Source: Paenibacillus mellifer | GTDB taxonomy: Bacteria; Bacillota; Bacilli; Paenibacillales; Paenibacillaceae | NCBI RefSeq assembly: GCF_023195895.1 | Contig: NZ_JALPRK010000019.1 | Location: forward strand, 1-64,000 | Direction of reading: 5' to 3' | DNA length: 64,000 nt | In this document: positions 9,379 through 18,144 of the stretch, piece by piece | How positions within the stretch are numbered: the first letter of the stretch is position 1 | How the letters are laid out: each line of letters starts with the position of its first letter | The notes under the pieces: model-generated | The model's database searches: none | What the model saw: the letters and a program-made list of their open reading frames with translations, nothing else | Told to the model about the DNA's origin: nothing | Program-made: the position numbers and the translations under genes

Positions 9379-10617
9379 TTACTTGCCGCTATTTTGCGCC
9401 ACACCCGTGCCGACTTTCAACCGCAATGCGTTCAGATTGATGAAGCCCGTTGCGTCGCCTTGGTCATACGCCTGCGACGGATCGGCCTCCATTGTAGCAA
9501 TGTCCGGATTGTACAAGCTCACCGGACTCTTCACGCCGGCGGCGATGATGTTGCCTTTGTACAGCTTCACGCGCACCGTGCCCGTGACGTTCTTCTGGCT
9601 TTCCGTCACCAGCGCTTGCAGCGCGAGGCGTTCCGGCGCAAACCAGAAGCCGTTGTAAACGAGCGTGCTGTAGCGGGTGATCAGGCTGTCGCGCAGGTTC
9701 ATGACCTCGCGGTCCATCGTCAGCGACTCCATTTTGCGGTGGGCCGTGAACAGGATCGTCCCGCCCGGCGTCTCATAGACCCCGCGGCTCTTCATGCCAA
9801 CGAAGCGGTTCTCGACCATGTCGACGCGGCCGATACCGTGTTTACCGCCCAGCTCGTTCAGCTTCTCCATCACCGCGAGCGGATTCAACCGATCGCCGTT
9901 CAGCGCTACACAGTTGCCCTGCTCGAACTCCAGCTCCAGGTATTCCGGCTGATCCGGCGCATCCTCCGGCGAAGCGCTGAGCAGGAACATGTCCTTGTTC
10001 TCAGGTGCTGACGCGTCGAACCACGGATCCTCCAACACGCCGCTTTCATAGCTGATATGCAGCAGGTTGCGGTCCATCGAATACGGCTTCGCCGCCGATG
10101 CCGTGACCGGAATCCCGTTCGCTTCAGCATAAGCGATCATCTCCGCCCGTCCCGGGAACCGATCGCGGAACTCGCTCAGCCGCCAAGGCGCGATGACGCG
10201 GATCTCAGGCGCCAAAGCAGCAGCAGCCAGCTCAAAGCGCACCTGGTCGTTGCCTTTGCCGGTCGCACCGTGGGCGATGGCCGTCGCGCCTTCCGCGCGG
10301 GCGATCTCCACCATCCGCTTCGCAATCAGCGGGCGGGCGATACTGGTGCCGAGCAGGTATTGACCTTCATACAAAGCGCCCGATTGGAACATCGGATAGA
10401 TGAAGTCCTTAGCGAATTCGTCGCGCAGGTCGTCGATATAGACTTTGGAAGCCCCGGTCGCGAGCGCCTTCGCTTCGAGTCCATCAAGTTCCTCCTTCTG
10501 ACCAATGTCCGCCGTAAACGCGATAATTTCCGCATCATAAGTCTCTTTTAACCACTTCAGGATCACCGACGTATCCAAGCCTCCGGAGTACGCCAGTACG
10601 ATTTTTTCCTTTGCCAT
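9379..10617 (-). CDS. argG: Argininosuccinate synthase
   Basis: ATP-dependent condensation of citrulline and aspartate to argininosuccinate. 412 residues, full length. The N-terminal PP-loop ATP site reads [14 protein letters not shown] (residues 7-20). Family motifs [15 protein letters not shown] (about 115) and [13 protein letters not shown] (about 180) are intact. Ribosome site GGAGG about 12 nt and AGGAA about 5 nt before ATG. It is 23 nt downstream of argF in the arginine operon. Confidence 0.97.
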   Translation of the reverse strand: MAKEKIVLAYSGGLDTSVILKWLKETYDAEIIAFTADIGQKEELDGLEAKALATGASKVYIDDLRDEFAKDFIYPMFQSGALYEGQYLLGTSIARPLIAKRMVEIARAEGATAIAHGATGKGNDQVRFELAAAALAPEIRVIAPWRLSEFRDRFPGRAEMIAYAEANGIPVTASAAKPYSMDRNLLHISYESGVLEDPWFDASAPENKDMFLLSASPEDAPDQPEYLELEFEQGNCVALNGDRLNPLAVMEKLNELGGKHGIGRVDMVENRFVGMKSRGVYETPGGTILFTAHRKMESLTMDREVMNLRDSLITRYSTLVYNGFWFAPERLALQALVTESQKNVTGTVRVKLYKGNIIAAGVKSPVSLYNPDIATMEADPSQAYDQGDATGFINLNALRLKVGTGVAQNSGK

Positions 10618-10640
10618 GATTCCTAGTCCTCCCCGAATAA

Positions 10641-11603
10641 TTATCCTATCAAAGCGGCCATCAGCGCTTTTTGCGCGTGCAGCCGGTTCTCTGCCTGGTC
10701 AAAAATAATCGAATGCTCGCCGTCAATCACGCCTTCACTCACTTCCTCGCCCCGGTGGGCTGGCAGACAGTGCATAAAGACATAATCCGGCTTCGCGTAC
10801 CGCGCCAGCTGTTCGTCGACCTGGTAATCCCGGAAGGCAACTTCGCGTGCCTTCTGTTCCTCCTCGAAGCCCATGCTCGCCCAAACATCCGTGTAAATGG
10901 CGTCAGCGTCTTGAAGCGCCGCTTTCGGATCGCGGACCACTTCAATAACTGCCCCCGTTGCTTTGGCAATTTCCTGCGCGTCCGCCACGATTTGCGGATC
11001 CGGTTCATACCCTTCCGGGCTGGCAACCGATACATGTACGCCAAGCTTCGCTCCGCCGATCATCAGCGAGTGGGCCATGTTATTGCCGTCCCCGATGTAG
11101 GCCAGCTTCAGTCCTTGCAGCGTACCTTTATACTCGTATAGCGTCTGATAGTCAGCCAGCACCTGGCACGGATGCGCCAAGTCGCTAAGACCATTGATCA
11201 CCGGCACAGTTGCGTAGCGGGCCAGATCAACCACTTTTTCATGACCGAAGGTTCGGATCATGATGCCGTCCAGGTAACGCGACATCACTCCCGCCGTATC
11301 GGCGATCGTCTCGCCGCGTCCGAGCTGGATATCGTTTTTGCTGAGAAAAAGAGCGTGGCCTCCCAACTGATACGTCCCCACTTCAAAAGACACTCGCGTC
11401 CGCGTCGACGATTTTTCAAAAATCAATCCGACGGTTTTCCCTTTCAACGGCTGGTACTCCTCGCCATTCTTCTGCTTTCGCTTCAGCTCGATAGCCAAAT
11501 CGATCAAATAGTGGATCTCTTCGGTTGTGTAATCGGTGAGTTCTATAAAATCGCGGCCGCTAAGATTCATGCTGCTGCGTTTCGATGGTTCCAGCAATGT
11601 CAT
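10641..11603 (-). CDS. argF: Ornithine carbamoyltransferase
   Basis: Transfers the carbamoyl group of carbamoyl phosphate to ornithine, giving citrulline. 320 residues. The carbamoyl-phosphate motif [10 protein letters not shown] (about 66-75), [11 protein letters not shown] (about 140-150) and [11 protein letters not shown] near the C-terminus (catalytic Cys) are all present. The start lies 4 nt after the argD stop, with AAGGAGG inside the end of argD, which indicates coupled translation. Biosynthetic rather than catabolic (ArcB) role is inferred from the operon. Confidence 0.96.
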   Translation of the reverse strand: MTLLEPSKRSSMNLSGRDFIELTDYTTEEIHYLIDLAIELKRKQKNGEEYQPLKGKTVGLIFEKSSTRTRVSFEVGTYQLGGHALFLSKNDIQLGRGETIADTAGVMSRYLDGIMIRTFGHEKVVDLARYATVPVINGLSDLAHPCQVLADYQTLYEYKGTLQGLKLAYIGDGNNMAHSLMIGGAKLGVHVSVASPEGYEPDPQIVADAQEIAKATGAVIEVVRDPKAALQDADAIYTDVWASMGFEEEQKAREVAFRDYQVDEQLARYAKPDYVFMHCLPAHRGEEVSEGVIDGEHSIIFDQAENRLHAQKALMAALIG

Positions 11604-11607
11604 GGGT

Positions 11608-12876
11608 TTAGTTTCCCTCCTTGGCTAAATAGGCGGCAACAACCTCGGCCAAAATCGCCACGGCCTGGTCGATCTCTTCCTTCGACACCTTAAGGTTTGG
11701 CAGCAAACGAATCACGTCAGGGCCGGCGGTGACGAACAGTAACCCGTGTTTCTGCCCGAGCAGAACAATATCGCCAACCGGGCCTGCGCACCCGATGCCG
11801 ATCAGCAAACCTTTACCGCGTACCTCTTTGATGAATGGCTGATCCTTAAACGTCTCCTTCAGGAGACCCACCAAGTAGTCGCCCATCTCCGCGGCATGCT
11901 CCGGAATGCGCTCCTCCTGCATCGTCTCCAGTGTCGCGATGATCGCCGACGTTACGACGGGGTTCCCGCCAAACGTAGAAGCGTGGCTGCCTGGAGGAAA
12001 AGCTTCGCGTAAGTATTCTTTAGCCAACATCGCCCCGGCCGGTAAGCCGCTGGCAATCCCTTTGGCCGATGTGAAAATATCCGGCTTGATGCCGTAATGC
12101 TGATGCGCAAACCAAGCTCCCGTACGTCCCATGCCGGTTTGCACCTCGTCGATGATCAGCAGCAGGCCTTGTGCCTTACACAGCTCGGCCAGCTCCTGCA
12201 CGAACGCCGGCTCGACCGGATACACGCCGCCTTCAGCCTGCACCATCTCCAGCATGACCGCCGCCGTTTGCGGACCAATCGCCGCTTTGAGCGCGGGGAT
12301 ATCATGCAGGGGCACGGTCTTGAAGCCCTCCGGAAGCGGCAGGAAGCCGTCCTTCACCTTCTGCTGGCCGGTGGCGGTCAGCGTAGCCAGCGTCCGGCCA
12401 TGGAAGGATTGCTCGAACGTAATCATCTCGTAGCGGTTCGTCCCTTTAACCTTCTGATGGTAGCGCCGCGCCAGCTTGATCGCCGCTTCGTTGGCTTCGG
12501 CACCGCTGTTGCAGAAGAAGACGACGTCCGCACAGCTGATCTCCGTTAGCTTCCGCGCTGCAGTCTCTTGCTGCGGAATATGAAACAGGTTGCTCACATG
12601 CCACAGCTCATCCAGTTGCACCTTCACTTTAGCCGCCACCTTATCCGGCGCATGGCCCAGGTTGGCGACCGCAAGGCCGCTCATGAAATCGAGGTAGCGG
12701 TTGCCCTTATCGTCCCACAGCCAGCTGCCTTTCCCTTTCACCAAATGAATCGGGTACCGAGCGTAACTTGGGAACAACGCGCTGGGTTTACTCTCTTCCG
12801 CTGCGGCTGCCGAAGCCGTTGCGGCTTCCTTCAGATCACTTTGCGCCATCGTATCTTCCACTCCCATCTTCTTCAT
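11608..12876 (-). CDS. argD: Acetylornithine aminotransferase
   Basis: PLP enzyme of class III that converts N-acetylglutamate semialdehyde to N-acetylornithine. The signature IIDEVQTGMGRTG (PLP-binding Asp) is at about 230 and the catalytic Lys is in TSAKGIASGLPAGA at about 260. FFCNSGAEANEAAIKLAR, which binds the phosphate, is at about 119. At 422 residues it has an N-terminal Ala/Ser-rich extension of about 35 residues before LFPSYARYPI. The start is uncertain: ATG at 12876, 12867 and 12849 are all possible and none has a strong ribosome site. The extension is low complexity. Confidence 0.93.
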   Translation of the reverse strand: MKKMGVEDTMAQSDLKEAATASAAAAEESKPSALFPSYARYPIHLVKGKGSWLWDDKGNRYLDFMSGLAVANLGHAPDKVAAKVKVQLDELWHVSNLFHIPQQETAARKLTEISCADVVFFCNSGAEANEAAIKLARRYHQKVKGTNRYEMITFEQSFHGRTLATLTATGQQKVKDGFLPLPEGFKTVPLHDIPALKAAIGPQTAAVMLEMVQAEGGVYPVEPAFVQELAELCKAQGLLLIIDEVQTGMGRTGAWFAHQHYGIKPDIFTSAKGIASGLPAGAMLAKEYLREAFPPGSHASTFGGNPVVTSAIIATLETMQEERIPEHAAEMGDYLVGLLKETFKDQPFIKEVRGKGLLIGIGCAGPVGDIVLLGQKHGLLFVTAGPDVIRLLPNLKVSKEEIDQAVAILAEVVAAYLAKEGN

Positions 12877-12917
12877 GATTAATAATTAATATAACATAAC
12901 CTGTACCCACCAATTCG

Positions 12918-13703
12918 CTACGCCATGCGTACGATTCGGGTCCCGATGCGTTCGCCGGACAGCACTTTACCGAGCACGCCAGGCTCGCTGCCGCCCACGA
13001 TGACGGCTTCCTTCACACTGCCGCTGATGCAAGCCACTGCGGCGCGCACCTTCGGGATCATACCGCCGTAAATTTCTCCGGTGGAGATCATATCCTCAAT
13101 TTGCTGGACCGTGATCGTCTCCAGCACTTTCTTTTCGTTGCCTGTCATCTTCAAAATCCCCGGCACATCCGTCACAACGATCATCCGCGAAACGCCAAGT
13201 GCGGAGGCAACGGCGCCCGCGGCCGTATCCGCGTTAATATTATAGCGCTGCGCGCCGTTGGCATCGATGCCGACGGGGGCAATGACCGGGATGTAGCCGA
13301 GGTCAAGCACACCGCCGATCAATTCGGCATTAACGTCAGTTACGTCGCCGACGAGCCCAACCTCTTTGTGGTTCGCGACGTGTTTTGCCTGCAGCAGACT
13401 GCCGTCCGCGCCAGACAAGCCGATCGCTTTCCCGCCATTCTGGGTAATGCGGCGCACGATCATTTTGTTAATGCTGCCCCCCAGAACCATTTCCACGACA
13501 TCCAGCACTTCTTCTGTCGTATATCGCAGCCCGCCAACAAACTTGCTTTCGATCCCCAACTTGCCGAGGTTCTCCGAAATCGCAGGCCCACCGCCGTGCA
13601 CAATCACTGGCTTTACTCCGTCCTTCTGCAGTTGCACCAGGTCGGCAAAAAAAGAATCCGGCAGCTCCGCGAGCGTGCTGCCGCCACATTTCATCACAAA
13701 CAT
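12918..13703 (-). CDS. argB: Acetylglutamate kinase
   Basis: Phosphorylates N-acetylglutamate using ATP, the second step of the pathway. 261 residues, starting directly at the nucleotide-binding strand (VMKCGGS, Lys-Cys-Gly-Gly). VIVHGGGPAIS (about 34-44) and VVTDVPGIL (about 175) are the family's glycine-rich motifs. The enzyme lacks the long N-terminal helix found in arginine-inhibited hexameric forms, so feedback control may act elsewhere, for example on ArgJ; this last point is inference. AAAGGAG lies 10 nt before ATG. Confidence 0.96.
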   Translation of the reverse strand: MFVMKCGGSTLAELPDSFFADLVQLQKDGVKPVIVHGGGPAISENLGKLGIESKFVGGLRYTTEEVLDVVEMVLGGSINKMIVRRITQNGGKAIGLSGADGSLLQAKHVANHKEVGLVGDVTDVNAELIGGVLDLGYIPVIAPVGIDANGAQRYNINADTAAGAVASALGVSRMIVVTDVPGILKMTGNEKKVLETITVQQIEDMISTGEIYGGMIPKVRAAVACISGSVKEAVIVGGSEPGVLGKVLSGERIGTRIVRMA

Positions 13704-13731
13704 TGTTGGTTGGCTCCTTTCCGGAGTTTAA

Positions 13732-14967
13732 CTAGGTTCGATACGCCGCGTTGATGCGGACGTAGTCATAGGTCAAGTCGCAGCCCCAGGCGGTGGCTTC
13801 ACCTTTACCGTTATGCAAATCAACGGAGATAGCCACGGTGTCGCCTTTCAGATAGGCGAGCGCCTCTTCCTCATTGAAAGGAATCGGGCGTGAGCCCTCC
13901 AGTACGACGATGTCGCCCAGCTGGATGTCCACCGTTTCCGGGTTGACCGGCTCGCCGGCACGGCCGACCGCGGCAATGATGCGGCCCCAGTTGGCGTCGG
14001 CGCCAAACACCGCCGACTTCACCAGGCTGGAGCCGACGATAGTCTTGGCGATCGCGCGAGCGGAGTTGTCGGTCACAGCGCCGCGGACCGTCACTTCCAC
14101 AAGGCGCGTTGCGCCTTCGCCGTCGCGGGCGATCGCCTTCGCCAGCGTCTCGCACACGTGGCGGAATGCGGCAGCAAACGCGTCCCAGTCGGCATGCCCG
14201 GTCGACAACTCCCGGTTGCCGGCCAGTCCGCTGGCCATCGCCAGCAGCATGTCGTTTGTGCTCGTATCGCCGTCGACCGTGATCATGTTAAATGTCACGT
14301 CGGTCGTCTGCCCGAGCAGGCTTTGCAGCGCCTGCGGCTCAATGGCGGCGTCAGTCGTGACGAACGCCAGCATCGTAGCCATGTTCGGGTGAATCATCCC
14401 CGAACCTTTGGCGGCCCCGGCGATCGTCACCTCGCGGCCGTCCACGTCAAGCTTCACGCACACCTCTTTCTTCACGAGGTCCGTGGTCAGAATCGCCTGG
14501 CAGAACAGCTCGGCCCCCTCGCCGTTCGCCGCCAAAGCCGCCGGCAGTCCAACAATGCCGGCGTGAACGCGTTCCATCGGCAACAACTCGCCGATGACGC
14601 CGGTGGAGGCTACGGCGACTTCGTCTTCGCCGAGCCCAAAAGCTTCCGCCGCCGCGGCACGCATCGCATACGCATCGGCTTCGCCTTGCGCGCCCGTGCA
14701 CGCGTTGGCGTTGCCGCTGTTCACGACGACGGCCCGCAGCCGCCGCCCCCCCGACGCGACGCTCTCGCGCGTCACTTTCAAAGGCGCGGCCTGGAATACG
14801 TTCGTCGTATATACGGCCGCGGCCACCGCCGGCACCTCGCAGAGGATCGCGCCGAGATCGTTGCGCGTCGTCTTCTTCAGACCGCAATGCAGCCCGCCGG
14901 CCCGAAATCCCTTCGGCGAGGTTATGCTCCCCTCCGGCGCTACACTGAATAAACTAACCACTCCCAT
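13732..14967 (-). CDS. argJ: Bifunctional ornithine acetyltransferase / N-acetylglutamate synthase
   Basis: Recycles the acetyl group from acetylornithine to glutamate, and in the bifunctional forms also makes N-acetylglutamate from acetyl-CoA. 411 residues. The autocleavage and nucleophile motif is intact: KGSGMIHPNMATMLAFVTTD, where the Thr after Ala-Ala/Asn-Met-Ala is the new N-terminal nucleophile of the beta chain. No separate argA or argE is needed in this operon, consistent with the cyclic pathway. AAAGGAG lies 6 nt before ATG; the gene follows argC by 39 nt. Confidence 0.96.
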   Translation of the reverse strand: MGVVSLFSVAPEGSITSPKGFRAGGLHCGLKKTTRNDLGAILCEVPAVAAAVYTTNVFQAAPLKVTRESVASGGRRLRAVVVNSGNANACTGAQGEADAYAMRAAAAEAFGLGEDEVAVASTGVIGELLPMERVHAGIVGLPAALAANGEGAELFCQAILTTDLVKKEVCVKLDVDGREVTIAGAAKGSGMIHPNMATMLAFVTTDAAIEPQALQSLLGQTTDVTFNMITVDGDTSTNDMLLAMASGLAGNRELSTGHADWDAFAAAFRHVCETLAKAIARDGEGATRLVEVTVRGAVTDNSARAIAKTIVGSSLVKSAVFGADANWGRIIAAVGRAGEPVNPETVDIQLGDIVVLEGSRPIPFNEEEALAYLKGDTVAISVDLHNGKGEATAWGCDLTYDYVRINAAYRT

Positions 14968-15006
14968 GACGTACTCCTTTCACAACCTAAGTAAGTAGAT
15001 AAAAAC

Positions 15007-16059
15007 CTATGGGTAAACCGGCGTCAGCTTCAAACCGGTCGTCTCCTCCCAGCCCATCATCAGATTCAGATTCTGAATCGCTTGCCCGGCCGCGCCTTTG
15101 ACCAAGTTGTCAATGACGGATACGATCGTCAGCCGGCCGGTACGCTCATCTGCCGCAAAACCGATGTCGCAATAATTCGAGCCGAACACTTCCTTCGTCG
15201 CCGGCCATTTCCCGTTGTCCCGGATCCGGACGAACGGACGCCCTTCATAATACTGGCGGTACAGCTGGATTAAATCTTCCTCAGTATATGCGCCCTTAAG
15301 CTGGGCGTACATCGTGCACATAATCCCCCGCGTCATCGGCACCAAATGCGTCGTAAACGTCACCGTCACCGGCTCACCGGCGATATGGCCCAAGGTTTGC
15401 TCGATCTCGGGGATATGCTGGTGTTTGTTCACTTTATACACTTTCATATTTTCATTGATTTCCGCGTAGTGGTTCGTCAAGTTCATGCCCCGGCCCGCAC
15501 CGGACACGCCTGACTTGGCATCGATGATGATGCTCGCCGGATCAATCCAGCCCGCGCTCAGCGCCGGGATCAGGCCAAGCAGCGTTGCGGTTGGATAACA
15601 GCCCGGGTTGGAGACCAGCTCCTTGCCTTTCACCTCGTCACCATAAATTTCGGCTAGGCCGTACACGGCCTCCTCAAGGAATCCTGCCGCCGGAGCCTCA
15701 TGCTTATACCAAGCCTCGTATTCACTACCGTCCTTGAGCCGAAAATCGCCAGACAAGTCGATCACCTTCAGCCCCGCTTCAAGCAACTGCGGCACCAGCT
15801 TGGCACTGACTCCGGACGGCGTTGCGGTAAATACCACATCGACCTTGGCCGCGAGCTCCTCCGGATTCAAACCGTCCAGTGGTTGAACAATAATTTCCGA
15901 CAAATGCGGGAAGCCGTCTGTCAATGGCTCTCCGGCGCTGGAGACGGATATGACCGATACGATCTCAGCATGCGGATGTCCCCATAAAAAACGAATCAGC
16001 TCCACGCCCCCATACCCCGTGGAACCGACGATGGCTACTTTTACTTTTTCCCCATTCAC
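15007..16059 (-). CDS. argC: N-acetyl-gamma-glutamyl-phosphate reductase
   Basis: NADPH-dependent reduction of N-acetylglutamyl phosphate to the semialdehyde. The Rossmann loop VAIVGSTGYGGVELIR is at the N-terminus and the catalytic Cys is in VSNPGCYPTAT at about 147. I chose GTG at 16059 (VNGEKVK), giving 350 residues, because GAGG lies 8 nt upstream. The longer open frame from 16179 would add a hydrophobic stretch encoded by the promoter and operator DNA. First gene of the arginine operon. Confidence 0.94.
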   Translation of the reverse strand: MNGEKVKVAIVGSTGYGGVELIRFLWGHPHAEIVSVISVSSAGEPLTDGFPHLSEIIVQPLDGLNPEELAAKVDVVFTATPSGVSAKLVPQLLEAGLKVIDLSGDFRLKDGSEYEAWYKHEAPAAGFLEEAVYGLAEIYGDEVKGKELVSNPGCYPTATLLGLIPALSAGWIDPASIIIDAKSGVSGAGRGMNLTNHYAEINENMKVYKVNKHQHIPEIEQTLGHIAGEPVTVTFTTHLVPMTRGIMCTMYAQLKGAYTEEDLIQLYRQYYEGRPFVRIRDNGKWPATKEVFGSNYCDIGFAADERTGRLTIVSVIDNLVKGAAGQAIQNLNLMMGWEETTGLKLTPVYP

Positions 16060-16107
16060 GACGTTAACCTCGCTTCCTCTCCCGATGTATAAGCCTATGA
16101 AATCAAC

Positions 16108-16140
16108 AATATGCATTATTCCGAAGTAAATATGTATTAT
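16108..16140 (-). promoter_or_regulatory. Tandem ARG-box-like sites (ArgR/AhrC operator candidate)
   Basis: Two direct copies, ATAATGCATATT (16108-16119) and ATAATACATATT (16129-16140), are spaced exactly 21 bp apart, two helical turns. This is the usual spacing of paired ARG boxes bound by one ArgR/AhrC hexamer. The promoter-proximal copy overlaps the -10 element, so binding would block the arg promoter. The match to the Bacillus box is partial. Confidence 0.55.
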
Positions 16141-16167
16141 TATACGGCCGAACTTATATAAATACAA
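16139..16167 (-). promoter_or_regulatory. Sigma-A promoter of the arginine operon
   Basis: Minus strand TTGTAT (16162-16167), 17-bp spacer, TATAAT (16139-16144), about 80 nt before argC. The -10 is consensus and lies against the ARG-box-like repeat. Confidence 0.75.
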
Positions 16168-16218
16168 CAACTCTCGCAAAAAATTTCCCCTTCCATGTCA
16201 GGCTTCCCTCAGCTGACT

Positions 16219-16247
16219 TTTATTGCAGGTCCCGAATCAAGTATAGT
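16219..16247 (+). promoter_or_regulatory. Candidate promoter of bshB2-like gene
   Basis: TTTATT (16219-16224), 17-bp spacer, TATAGT (16242-16247), 45 nt before the plus-strand gene. The -10 is good, the -35 weak. Confidence 0.5.
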
Positions 16248-16291
16248 AAGAAGGAGTCCATTTCGACCGCAGATGAAGGAGGAGAGGCAAC

Positions 16292-16993
16292 ATGACGACC
16301 GGTAGAACTATCGCATTCGTATACGCTCATCCCGATGATGAGACATTTGGTTGTTCATATCTGATCCGGCAAATCGCCGATGAGGGGGGCACCGCCGTCC
16401 TGCTGACGGCGACCCGGGGAGACGCTGGCAAAACCGGACATTTGGGGGAGATGACACGCGAGCAGCTGGCTGCCCGAAGGGATAAGGAATTGGACAAAGC
16501 CGCCGCGATCCTGGGCATCTCCGTCGTTGAGCAGTTGGGACTGCCTGACGGTAAGCTGAAGGAGGCAGACCCGGCTATGCTGCAAGCGAAGATCGCCGAC
16601 TTTCTGCAGCGGCATCAGGCCGAGGTGGTGGTCACGTTCCCGGAGGATGGCCTATCCGGACATTCGGATCATATCGTGATCCATCATGCCGTGAATGAGG
16701 TGGTGTTTGGCGGCCAAACGCCTTCCGTACAGAAGCTGTACTATAACCAATTTGGCTCGTATACTTCGGATCATTCCAGCGTGTTGCGCGTGGAAGCCGG
16801 CGATCGTTGGGAAGCCAAACGCCAAGCGCTGGCCGCCCATGAATCGCAAATCTGGAGCGTTGAACGCGTTTTCGGCGTTTTGGGTCCGGAGTTGCCGCCC
16901 GGCCACCAATTCGAGTCGTTTGAGTTGGTCTGGGAACGAGGCCTGCGGTATCCGCAAGGGAACGAGACCTCCATCTACGACGGCTTGCTATAA
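16292..16993 (+). CDS. bshB2: PIG-L family deacetylase, BshB2-like (bacillithiol synthesis)
   Basis: A 233-residue zinc-dependent LmbE/PIG-L deacetylase. The metal motif AHPDDE is at residues 12-17, and GHSDHIVIHHAV (about 127-138) supplies the third ligand. Length and the FVYAHPDDETFGCS opening resemble BshB2, which removes the acetyl group of GlcNAc-malate in bacillithiol synthesis and can also act as a bacillithiol-S-conjugate amidase. A strong GGAGGAGAGG lies before ATG. It is a single gene with its own promoter and terminator. Assignment to BshB2 rather than another PIG-L deacetylase is from overall similarity. Confidence 0.8.
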   Translation: MTTGRTIAFVYAHPDDETFGCSYLIRQIADEGGTAVLLTATRGDAGKTGHLGEMTREQLAARRDKELDKAAAILGISVVEQLGLPDGKLKEADPAMLQAKIADFLQRHQAEVVVTFPEDGLSGHSDHIVIHHAVNEVVFGGQTPSVQKLYYNQFGSYTSDHSSVLRVEAGDRWEAKRQALAAHESQIWSVERVFGVLGPELPPGHQFESFELVWERGLRYPQGNETSIYDGLL

Positions 16994-16994
16994 C

Positions 16995-17028
16995 AAAAAA
17001 CCGTCCGAACTTCTTCGGACGGTTTTTT
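16995..17028. terminator. Terminator of bshB2-like gene
   Basis: A perfect stem AAAAAACCGTCCGAA ... TTCGGACGGTTTTTT starts 1 nt after the stop codon region. It works in both directions. Confidence 0.92.
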
Positions 17029-17065
17029 CCATTTTCTGAGAAATAAAAGGCCTACTGTGCGGGAG

Positions 17066-17178
17066 CTTTGCATGATTATCCCTTTCGCTCAGATCTCAGT
17101 GCAACCGACAAACTCGGCTTGTTTAGACTAAGTGCAGTCCGTCCAGTTCCCCTTAACAAAAGGGATAATGGTGCAAAG
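17066..17178. repeat. Inverted-repeat element (MITE-like or structured RNA)
   Basis: A 113-bp element bounded by 20-bp terminal inverted repeats that match at 18 of 20 positions: CTTTGCATGATTATCCCTTT (17066-17085) against the complement of 17159-17178. The interior has shorter pairings (ACAA/TTGT around 17108-17122; CAGTGCA and AAGTGCA). It has no coding potential and lies between two convergent genes' 3' ends. It resembles a non-autonomous miniature element or a REP-like RNA; flanking target duplication was not evident. Confidence 0.6.
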
Positions 17179-17193
17179 GAGCGATAAAGAGAC

Positions 17194-17210
17194 TCACCCA
17201 GGCGGGGTGA
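17194..17210 (-). terminator. Weak hairpin after yitT-like gene
   Basis: TCACCC / GGGTGA with a 5-nt loop, 3 nt beyond the stop codon on the minus strand, followed by GTCTCTTTATC. The short stem and poor T-tract make this only a candidate terminator. Confidence 0.4.
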
Positions 17211-17212
17211 TG

Positions 17213-18106
17213 TCACTCGCCCTGCACTTTTTTGAACCCTTCTCCTAGCACCTCGTGAGCATTCGTTATGATCACAAAAGCGGTCGGATCCAGCGTCTGC
17301 ACCAACGTCTTCAGCCGGGTCACCTCGCTTTGCCCTACGACAACCATCAGCACGGTCCGCGCATCGCCGGTGTAACCGCCGCGACCGTCCAGTTTGGTGA
17401 GCCCCCGGTCCAGGTGGGTCAGCACCGCCTGCGAAATCTCCTCCGTCCGCTCCGCAATGATGTAAGCGACCTTCGTATAATTAAAGCCCATCTCAATGGC
17501 ATCGATGATTTTGCCCGTGATGTACAGGCCAATCAGGGCGTACAGCGCTTTTTCCGGGGACAGCAGAAACCCTGCCAACGCGATCACGATTCCGTCCATC
17601 ATCACGACGCAGACGGAGAGGCTGAGGCCGCTGTATCTTTGGATAATTTGCGCCAAGGTGGACAACCCGCCGGTGGATCCCCGGCCCCGGAACACGATCC
17701 CCAGCCCAAGCCCTACGCCGATGCCTCCATATAAGGAAGCCAGCAGCGGGTCTGTCGTCGGCACGGGCATATCTCGAGTCAAAAAGACGAAGAAAGGCAA
17801 CACCACGGTGCCGAGCAAGGAACGGATGGAATAATCGCGCCCAAGCAGCAGGTAACCTGCGATAAAGAGCGGGATGTTCAGCGCCCACTGGGTGTAAGCC
17901 GGCTCGATGCTTAACAGCGACTGAACGATGATCGAAATCCCCGATACCCCGCCCGAGGCGATATTGCTGGGCACCAGAAACAGATTGAATGCCAAGGCAG
18001 TAATTAACGAACCTACGATAATCATCACCGTGTCCAGCGTGTGGCGAATCGGACCGGTGACCGGGATGTATTCTTGTAATCGGCGTTTACGAACTTTCGG
18101 CGGCAT
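17213..18106 (-). CDS. YitT family membrane protein (DUF161-DUF2179)
   Basis: A 297-residue protein with five or six hydrophobic segments in residues 25-195 (for example VMIIVGSLITALAFNLFLVP and GGIGVGLGLGIVFRGRGSTGG, a family hallmark). A soluble C-terminal DUF2179 domain at about 225-285 carries GRGGYTGDARTVLMVVV. The family is common in Firmicutes, often in several paralogues, and its transport role is unproven. AAGGAGG lies 7 nt before ATG. It follows prfB by 38 nt and may be co-transcribed. Confidence 0.88.
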   Translation of the reverse strand: MPPKVRKRRLQEYIPVTGPIRHTLDTVMIIVGSLITALAFNLFLVPSNIASGGVSGISIIVQSLLSIEPAYTQWALNIPLFIAGYLLLGRDYSIRSLLGTVVLPFFVFLTRDMPVPTTDPLLASLYGGIGVGLGLGIVFRGRGSTGGLSTLAQIIQRYSGLSLSVCVVMMDGIVIALAGFLLSPEKALYALIGLYITGKIIDAIEMGFNYTKVAYIIAERTEEISQAVLTHLDRGLTKLDGRGGYTGDARTVLMVVVGQSEVTRLKTLVQTLDPTAFVIITNAHEVLGEGFKKVQGE

Positions 18107-18144
18107 TCCTGCCCCTCCTTACTTGCATTAGGCGCTCCCGCCGA

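Noticed and set aside
14158-14952. 264-residue plus-strand open frame
   Set aside because: It lies wholly antisense to argJ in high-GC sequence with no family signature.
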